From assembly GCA_009741485.1 (NCBI GenBank), contig CM019237.1:45859443-45923442 (forward strand): a stretch of 64,000 nt of DNA, read 5' to 3'. The notes under the pieces were generated by a model. That model did no database searches. It saw only the letters and a program-made list of their open reading frames with translations, and was not told where the DNA came from. The position numbers and the translations under genes are program-made. The stretch comes from Malurus cyaneus samueli (taxonomy: Eukaryota; Chordata; Aves; Passeriformes; Maluridae). Positions within the stretch are counted from its first letter, which is position 1. Each line of letters opens with the position of its first letter. Shown here in pieces: positions 56,801-64,000 of this stretch.

Positions 56801-57795
56801 AGAGAATATCAGTCTTTCAGCAGGCACCAGCCGTCCCTCTCCTCCACTGGCCTGTTCTTCCCTGGGCGGGCCTCATCAGCAACCCTTCTCTGCAGGGCTG
56901 AAATGATTTCAGTGCTTTCCTCTGGGACTGGAGGAAGGGGGTACAAATCATTGGGTGACAGTGTTACCTTAGGTTACAAATATGCCAGTTCTTTCCAGGG
57001 GTGTGAATAAATAAAAGCCAGACCACAAAGCACAAAGAAAGCATTTGCACGGGCATCTCTCTCTCACCACCCTGCAGGCAGCAGCACAGAAGGAAAGGCC
57101 TCAGAGGAGGACGGAAACGTGACCCCTCCACCCCCGAGAGAGGCAGGAATGCTTTTGGAAGACTGAAACACTACCACCGGCGTGATTACCACCTCTCTGC
57201 CCTCTCCAGCTCTGTGTTCCCAGGGGCATTCGCAGGCTGCAATAACCTGGCTTTCCAAAGGTACCACTCAACCCTTTCCTCTGCTGCTCCCATTGTCCCC
57301 CAGACTCTTCACACAGGGGCAAGGGCTGCTCCCAGAGCTCCCTGCTGGAGGCAGGAGCATCCAGCTGTAAAAAATCTCACATTGCTGTGGCAGTCAGTCC
57401 CCTGCTTCACCCTGATACATGCACCCCACCTAGCGCCTAACAGCACTGAAACCCTTGCACCTGCTCTTTTTCAAGGGGCAGGTGAGCCAGAGTCCCAGGG
57501 CTCCCCTTTCCCCTTTTTCTCAGCACCGTGTGGGTGGGCTGCAGACCCCTTACCATGGCCTCTCCCGCTTGCCTTCGCCAGTAGCCCTGACCAGCAGGCC
57601 AAGCTGCCCTTGGGACGATGGCACACCGAGGCTCAGGGCCTGCCCCAGCTGGTGCTGCCGCCCGGGCCGGGCCCTGCCAGCGGCCTGCCCCGCCATGTCC
57701 TGCTGCCGGCCCACCTGCACCGCGACCTGCTGCCCCTCTACTACCGCAGCGTGGAGGAACACAAGGTCTTCGACAACTTTGGGAAGCCGGTTTGA
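44671..57795 (+). CDS. SUSD3-like single-sushi type I membrane protein, five exons, scrambled in this assembly
   Basis: Exons: 44671-44848, 46247-46435, about 55193-55314, 57078-57260 and 57582-57795, giving roughly 295 residues. Layout: signal peptide (GRCIILCLLPWSCLSFA), two N-glycosylation sequons (NGT, NIS), one sushi/CCP domain with the four cysteines at residues 62, 91, 105 and 121 and Trp114, a membrane helix (VAVAASLLSGAVILALSVSF, then AVCCW), a basic stop-transfer RDRARKSR and a cytoplasmic tail ending VFDNFGKPV. The sushi core GSGVSLGSVLVFWCQEGYQL and the helix resemble SUSD3, and the tail block AFGRLKHYHRR fits it too, so I call it a SUSD3 relative, not SUSD3 itself. The ligand is unknown. 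The third exon lacks a usable acceptor because of the junction at 55192/55193. The gene is head-to-head with SLC23A4, about 6.5 kb apart. Confidence 0.72.
46247..46435 (+). CDS. SUSD3-like exon 2 (sushi domain)
   Basis: The acceptor is TTCTCCCCCAG and the donor CCAGG|GTAAGG. Sixty-three codons hold a complete CCP module: PCAALPPP, a FWCQEGYQLVG core, LACL, a Trp, and closing HCQ. One exon for one symmetrical-phase (1-1) sushi domain is typical of the fold. Confidence 0.9.
46611..47212. repeat. block A copy 1 (recurs at 63412-64000)
   Basis: It starts GGGGACAGCGAAGGTCCAG and runs to GTAATCTAGAAA. It matches 63412-64000 with scattered substitutions and small indels. Its first 165 bp or so appears a third time at 55031-55192. 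It is non-coding. Confidence 0.93.
47213..49265. other. non-coding stretch between block A and block B copy 1
   Basis: About 2 kb of AT-rich sequence with no exon, CR1 signature or RNA gene recognised. By the duplication logic it is probably sequence that truly lies downstream of the SUSD3-like gene. Confidence 0.55.
49266..49368 (+). pseudogene. 5'-truncated duplicate of the SUSD3-like terminal exon
   Basis: It is identical to the last coding bases at 57692-57795 (HVLLPAHLHRDLL through FGKPV and TGA), but begins abruptly inside the exon with unrelated sequence before it. It has no acceptor. It is most likely an assembly duplicate rather than a true pseudogene. Confidence 0.85.
50005..50048. 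repeat. homopolymer tract (C-run then A-runs)
   Basis: A poly-C run followed by long poly-A runs. The corresponding site in the other block copy (58431-58471) differs in both run length and flanking bases, as expected for error-prone homopolymers. Confidence 0.9.
55193..55314 (+). CDS. SUSD3-like exon 3 (membrane helix), 5' end undefined
   Basis: It codes GTGSRVAVAASLLSGAVIL, then ALSVSFAVCCWRDRARKSR, with donor GGAGG|GTGAGT (phase 2). The preceding sequence switches at 55192/55193 to a copy of a block found elsewhere. None of the AG dinucleotides I checked just upstream gives the phase 1 entry demanded by exon 2, so the true acceptor appears to be missing. Confidence 0.8.
55615..56390 (+). 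mobile_element. CR1 LINE 3'-end fragment, about 0.78 kb
   Basis: The longest CR1 piece in the window. Signature words: AAGTGCAAGGTGCTGCACCT, GACTTGGGGATG, CTGGGCTGCATCCAAAGCA, GTGAGACCCCACCTGCAGTG, CTGCATCCAGCTCTAGGGTC, AGAGAGGCTGTAGATGCCCC and a GGACACTTCCAACCG end. Its open frames are remnants without an intact reverse transcriptase. It sits in the SUSD3-like intron between exons 3 and 4. Confidence 0.92.
57078..57260 (+). CDS. SUSD3-like exon 4 (basic cytoplasmic tail)
   Basis: The acceptor is CACCCTGCAG. With two bases carried in, it reads QQHRRKGLRGGRKRDPSTPE, then AFGRLKHYHRRDYHLSALSS and NNLAFQ. It ends CAAAG|GTACCA (weak donor) in phase 2, matching exon 5. The other two frames hit stops early. 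Confidence 0.7.
57582..57795 (+). CDS. SUSD3-like terminal exon (complete copy)
   Basis: The acceptor is GCCTTCGCCAG. It codes SPDQQAKLPLGRW, a Pro/Gly-rich stretch, LPAHLHRDLLPLYYRSVEEH and KVFDNFGKPV with a TGA stop. The 321-nt gap from exon 4 is also open in the same frame, so exons 4 and 5 could be one exon or a retained intron. Confidence 0.75.
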
Positions 57796-60700
57796 AAATT
57801 TAAACTGCCGTTCAACTTTTCTTCCTTTTTTTTTTTTCTTTTAACACTATCAACTCCTTGAGCTCAGGAAAGAATTTCAGAAGAGCCAATTACTGCACCT
57901 GGGTTTGTAAATGGGGAAAATCTGACACTTCATGTTCAAAGACTTTTTTTATACAATCCTTTTATTTCCCTCCCCTGTTCAGCAGTGCCCATTTCAAACA
58001 GGAGTGTCTGGGTTCTAAGCTTCTTAGTTGATCATTTTTGTGTGATGCATAAAGCCAAGTCTGAGCAGCTCCAGCTCAACCTAAAGTCTATGTGCAGATG
58101 TTCAGGGTTTTTGAACCTGAGTCTGATTTTCTGTTTTGGGCTCTTTTAAACGCTGAAAGTAAAAACAGACTGTTACCAAGAACAAAGAATGAGATTAGAT
58201 ATCTGGAAGCATTTACAATTAATTGCACTTGAATATAGAAGGAGACTTAAAGGGGCTTTTTGTTGGCTACTCAAAACTCACCATATCCTCCCATTTCTAT
58301 ACAGATAATCTTAGACTTGAAAGATGCATTGACGAGAGCACAAAGCTAGCCAATCAAGGGGGAAGCATGAATTTATCTTTAATAATAAGAACCTAACACA
58401 TTTGAAAGCAAACAAACCAACCAACAACCCTCCCCCCCCAAAAAAAAAAAAAAAAAAGGAAAAGAAAAAAAAGCCCAATCCAAAACCCAACAAATCTTTC
58501 AGGGGTGTTTCATCCCTTCTCTCCAGCATTAGAAATTCCAATCAAGGATATCAGGCAGGACTCAAAATGCTAACCTAAGTGCCATCAATTGCATTTGGAA
58601 AGCAATGACCCCATATTTCTGTCCAGCATTTCCCAGGTGGAAGCCCAAAAGCACGTTCCAGGCAGCACATGCAGAGCCTGGCCAGGCAGCTTCAGGACAC
58701 CTCAGGCCCTGTTTGCACCCCAGGACAGACCTATGCCTCTGCAGCATGCCAAAGGCACCCTGGGCACGCGGGGCTTGTTGAGCAATGTGGCATTCATGTC
58801 TGCACAGAGATGCTGTTTGTATCTCGGGGGGCACTGTGGTGTTAGTTGGAGGAGATGCTGGCAGCCCCAAGGACTGTTGCATGCATGGGGCTGGGAATAA
58901 AAACAAGAACCTCCAGCATGCCCTGTTTACTCAAGGATCCAAACTGCAATATTCAAACAATCCTGCTACAAAGGCTGGGAGCCACAGTCTGCTGAATTCA
59001 TTATCTGTCAACATTTGCATCATATTTCAAGGAAAGGAGCCTTAAAAAGATGCAAGGAAGCAATTCCTTGTGCTAAGACAAGGTTTAATAGTAGGTGTGA
59101 ATACCACTGCCATTTTTCCCTGGAGTGAGGGCTAGGGACACTGTTTTTTTTCTATTTCTAATAATAATAAAGGAATCTATCTCAATTTCACCTCCTATGT
59201 CTTTTTTTCACACAACCAAGCTATGGAAATTCTGCTTTGGGGGCTGGCTTTAAAGGGGGAGGAAGCAGGTGGTAAAACTTCTACAGATCCCTGGAAAGTG
59301 ATGCTGACAGTGGCCATTTACCAGCAACTGCACAAGAAGGAAAAGAAAAAAACCTTGCCTCTTAAGGCAACTGACACCTTAGAAAGGACAGGGAAAACAA
59401 GACCTGCTCTGCTCTTCCCTTCAGCTCACATCCTAACCTGACCTTCTCCCTCCTCTTTTTCCAGCCATGACTAATGCACAGGGAGGGGAATAATCCTGCT
59501 TCAAGGTAAGCAGTCCCCTCCCAGCTGCCCACAAGACTGTCCAGATTCCTCATGGAAAAGCCATGAGTTTGGACACAGTGCTACCGGTGTTTTGGGGTCT
59601 CATGAGTCCATTGGTGCCGTACCCATGGACTCTGCTTCCACTTCTGCTGCACTGAAATAGGGTTCATTGCTGGGCATTCAGCCCAGGATCTGCCCTGGGA
59701 ACAGTGCTACCCAATTTCTTGTTCAGGAGGAGTTGTCTTGTTAAGAGACAAAAATCAAGAAAAAGAAGAAAAACTGAATAGGATGGGAATGAGACTTTTC
59801 CTATCCATTTCTTTCTCTGTTCCTCTCCCTTGGCATGTTTGCATGACTCCAAAAAACCTCACTACAATTTTCTCTCTTTCCAAAGAGATTTTTGTTAAAA
59901 AAATACACTTGGGACTCAGTTTGTTGTTCCCTGGATTTGAGTGAGGCTTTAAAACCTTAGGCTTTAAAAAGTATGGTTTTTTTTGCTGCGTAATATTAGA
60001 GGTTAACACCTGCTTTCACTACAAACTGAAATTATGCACATTTTACATATAGAAATCTTTTGCCAAACATGTTCCAAAAGGTGCTGATTTTGAAGTGTCA
60101 CAACAAAAACTTAGCATTTTCAATACTGACACTGTAATTTTTCATACAGAGAAAACTGTCAACTTGAAACAAGTATTTTATACAAGTAATATTTAAAAAA
60201 AAATATTTACTTGACAAAACTGAAATGTTTCCTTGGAGTAACATACTCCTGACCTTTTTTTGTGCGTGTATGCAAAGCTAAGCTTCAAAAGAGAACTATT
60301 TAATCCCAAAACATAGTTTTAGCCTAATTTCTCCAACAAGGAAGAGCAGACAGCCAGGTCCCCTTCAAAACTCATTTCAAGTAGCAGGAGAACCAATGGA
60401 AGAGAAATGGGTTAAAGGCAGGAAGGTCACTTCTACTACAAGCTTCCATATCAACCCCTTAGTCTCTGCCTCAGTTCCTTGGACCAGCACAGCAAAGTGC
60501 CAAGTTAAAGTGTGAAGAGCCACACTCAGCTTCAGCTCAGGAAGGCACCATCAGCAAGGCAACAAGAAGCACAATTTGCATTCATTTACCAAGTGAGGGG
60601 GGAGGAGGAAGGCAACTGTATTTAAGCTTTAAGTAATTTGGAAACTGGAAGAAGCAAACCCTCTTAGGCTATAATCCCAGGCATTCTTGGAATGTTACCC

Positions 60701-63562
60701 AGTGGTTCCTGTTGGGGCCACCATTCACTGAACCACATGTATCACCTTTTTTAAAAAAAAAATTTAGATTATAATACATGCAATATCCTGCAGAGAGGTG
60801 GAACTGAAGGAAACCATCTGAAGAGGCCTGGGACAGCTGCAAGGCCAGCTCATTGCCCATTCTGTCTCAGGCAAACTTCACAAGCAGTAGCTCTCTGCTG
60901 AGTGGCTGAACAAAGTATCCTCAGTGGGTTTGTTTGTTTGTTTGTTTTTTTAACAGGAATTTAAGCTTTAGACTCCACTGTAAACCTCAGCCTGCATGCT
61001 TATGTAGAAAGAGCTAAACAAGTTTTGGTCACAACTTAAAATTCTCCAGTGAAGGTCGGTGTACCGGCCTCCTGTGACTGTTAGCACTGGCAGAAAATGG
61101 CTCAGACCCTCTGGAGATCTGGCCAAGATTAATGCTGGGACCTGTAACATCCAAATGATAAAGCCATGGAACTCTAAAGATATTCATGGTAAGCTTGAAA
61201 ACAATGGCCACCTTCTGGCAGTACAAGCTTTCTAGAACAACATTTTAAGCACTGGTAGGAAGAGCAAAGAGCTAGGCAAGTCCCATTCCCTCTCCACGCA
61301 CCTCAAACAGACACATTTGTCAATTTTTCAAGTCTGAGGACTGGGAAAAAGAAATAGCAATCTAGCAAGATTTCAGAGGAGACAACAACAGTAACTATGT
61401 GATGCCTATATCCCACCGATTCAACTGTGTTGCAGGAGATGGAATCTCCTCCCCATCAGTTGTCTGGCAGATCACTCTCTCATTGATTTTAGATTAAAAA
61501 GGAATTTTCTGTACTGATCTCCTCTGCAGTGACACCACCTCTGTTCTAATGACTTCCACACTTAAATGACTGCATCAGACCACCCTAGATCAGTGCTTTT
61601 GAACAACAAATTCAGTAACAAATCTGTGTAAGACAGGTCACTCAATTCACTTAAAACCTCTACAATGCAGCAATCTGGAGTCCTGTGTCCCCACAAGTCA
61701 CTCTAGTTCCCTGTACTTGTATGGCAACAACTTCATGGCCATTTCCGTCTCAAGAGCCTTCATTTTGCCACAGAAACATCAGCAGTGTGTCTAGGGCAAA
61801 GGCAAACTCCAGAATGAAGGGAAGATGAAGATCTCTCTTATCTACAGTACTCTTGTATGTAGATCACAGCATGCTGAAGCTACAGCTTTTCTTACACTCC
61901 AACCCAAAGCTATAATACTTCACCTTTTTACTCTTCAGAAGCTTTATTTAGTGTCACAATATTAAGAGAACTCAAGAGCCCCTTCCTATTGTTGACTGGA
62001 ATCAAAAGACAAAAACTTTCCAAACATCATTAAGAGTGGTAAGATAAAAAGCAATTCTTTCATAGAAAGCACTGAAAGCTTTCAGGTGCACAAATATGGC
62101 TATATAGGCATCAGTGATAGAGGATTAAAATTCTACAATTTTTATAAGGTGAATTAATTAGAACATCTAGCACGTACATCCAGGAGATCAACTGCCTTAG
62201 TGACCCACACTTGGGTCAGCCCCCCGGCATAGGTCCAGGGGCTTCTTTGTCCTATATCTTGTTATGTCTCCTAAGTTCTGGTACAAAACAAGATATCTTT
62301 CTCAGAAATTCTCTTCTTAAGAATAAGACTAAACAGCAATTCAAAAATGTGTTAGAAAGGTCTAGCTTATTATTCTAAAACATGAGAAAGGGCAAGAAAA
62401 ATACTAGAAACCATACAACTATATATTAAAAATCTAAAAAACTACAATATATGAAAAAGCTAAGAAGCTTTAGGGATTACTATCCATGGAACATCCCAAA
62501 GTAGGAAAAAAGATGCTGACATTTGGGCAAAGAGGAAGGAGCACAAGCTCTCACAGTTCCTACATCTGCATTCATATCAAACAGATGAGCATGCACCAGT
62601 GAAGTGGAAAGCACTTGCACTGCTGGCCATACAGTCACATGCTGCTGGAGATGTAACACAACGACCCCTCAAAGCACAAGCTCATGCCAAACACCACTTC
62701 ATATTATGTGCTCTGGCCACACTGAAAACTTGTCACCGACAGCTGGACTGGAGGAGAGTTCATCCCCCTCAAGAAGTTACAAGTACCTACAAAGCCCTTC
62801 AAGCAGGTCCGGTGACAACTCAGTCCCACAACCATTCAAGCACTGTGCCACCTCTCCGTTTCTTGACACACCTCAGTTCCGGGCAGTGATTTTTTTATTA
62901 TTATTATTTTTATTTTTATATATACCACAACAACTTTCCTCAGAGGGAATCAGTCCTAAGCAATACAACACCTGCCATGCACTGGATTTATATGCTCTAG
63001 AGACCAACATCAAACCTAAGCTCTTTGCAACTAAGGCAACTTCCTCATGCCCAGAAGAGAGATATGAACAACAAGCACCCAGGACCACAGGCTTTTCAAG
63101 TATATTTTTCTAAACTCCCTTGTAAGAATAAATATGGATACTGATGCATGACCCTTTCCCTCCCACCACAATAGATAAAGCCAGAAATCTCTCTCCACAA
63201 CAGCATGACCAGCTTTACCCAACTATAAAAAAATCCCAAACTGAAACAGCAAACAAAACCACAAAGCCAAAACCATCCTTCATTTTCCCTAAAATCCAAC
63301 ATTTTCAATGCTTATGATTAAATGAGCATCTCAAGGAAAAAAACTTCTTGGACAACAGAGTCTGTGATGGAGAAGAAAACTAATCTTCAGAGTTCAGTAA
63401 GTCCCCAAATGGGGGACAGTGAGGGTCCAGTTGTGGCCAGCACCGGTGAAGTGCCTGCTCCAGCAGGGGCACTGAAACTGCTTTTCAGGAGTTGCAGAAG
63501 GCAGGGGGGGTGCCAGAGGGTGAATTCACCTGGGATCATCTCAGCAGATAACCAGACCTCTC
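57692..63562. repeat. block B copy 2 (about 5.9 kb direct duplicate)
   Basis: This is the second copy, in direct orientation, attached to the complete terminal exon and therefore in the expected genomic order. It is about 56 nt shorter than copy 1 through scattered small deletions. AATAAA lies at 59166-59171. Confidence 0.95.
59166..59171 (+). terminator. candidate polyadenylation signal for the SUSD3-like gene
   Basis: AATAAA in a TAATAATAATAAAGG context, about 1.37 kb after the stop in the copy that is joined to the complete last exon. Confidence 0.35.
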
Positions 63563-64000
63563 CTCCCTCCCAGTAACTGCTGCACAAGTCATCAGGCTGG
63601 GTCAAAGCCTGGTACCCAACTCCTGGTTCCAGGCACAGGGAGTCCAGGGCACTGCCAAAAGCTTTCACAACAGGAGGAAAACTGAACTTTGCAATAACCC
63701 AGTATGTGCTGAGCATGTGCCAGCTCCCAGCAGCCCTCCTTAATACTTTTTAAAGTCCATATTTCTTTTTAACATTTTACTTTTTCCCTTTCTAGCTGTT
63801 TTCTTTCTCCCTTTTAAATTTTTTCTATCTTAAGTGTGATTAAAATAGCTCCGTCAAGATACTGCATTTACAATAGTACACATACCTGCTGACATTTGAT
63901 TTCCAAGTAGGAAATTAATGTTATTAAAGGAAAACAAATTCATACAATGGTTCTTCACTGTAGCCAGGTGACATTTTTATTCCTTGCTGTAATCTAGAAA
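63412..64000. repeat. block A copy 2, running off the window
   Basis: It matches 46611-47212 and is still matching at the last base, so the duplicated sequence probably continues beyond the window. Confidence 0.93.

Overview
The window looks like avian nuclear DNA. It has chicken-repeat-1 (CR1) LINE 3' ends with the typical ATTCTATGATTCT-type tails, small exons in 1-4 kb introns, and three vertebrate genes. There are no prokaryotic features. Bird species cannot be named from the sequence alone.

Region 1 (1-13.45 kb, + strand) is the 3' part of STRA8, the retinoic-acid-induced meiotic gatekeeper. Seven coding exons can be placed, starting inside the bHLH-like region and ending in the acidic tail TFDDEDF. 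The 5' exons and promoter lie off the left edge. One 77-nt exon (7167-7243) was found only by phase logic. The last exon's splice acceptor sits in a 94-bp tandem duplication, giving two alternative acceptors.

Region 2 (17.6-38.4 kb, - strand) is a complete 12-exon gene of the nucleobase/ascorbate transporter family (SLC23). I reconstruct one unbroken 624-residue frame with every intron GT-AG and every phase consistent. The signature reads [10 protein letters not shown]. Glu at position 1 is the nucleobase-type residue, whereas ascorbate carriers have Pro. With STRA8 next door, this points to SLC23A4 (SNBT1), which is a pseudogene in humans. The two genes are convergent. A TATA-like box lies about 200 bp upstream of the SLC23A4 start codon.

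Region 3 (38.4-64 kb, + strand) begins with about 6 kb of intergenic DNA holding a gapped (GAGT)n microsatellite and CR1 pieces. It then holds a SUSD3-like gene, head-to-head with SLC23A4: signal peptide, one sushi domain, one membrane helix and a basic cytoplasmic tail. This gene is disrupted by a scrambled duplication. A block of about 5.9 kb, running from the middle of the last coding exon through 3' flank, is present twice (49266-55192 and 57692-63562), with many one-base indels between copies. A flanking block (46611-47212) recurs at the window's end. The membrane-helix exon has no usable splice acceptor at the junction. This is most simply a long-read or haplotype assembly error, though a real rearrangement is not excluded.

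No tRNA, rRNA, CRISPR or intact mobile element was recognised. Most remaining sequence is intron or intergenic DNA with old CR1 and possible MIR-like fragments.
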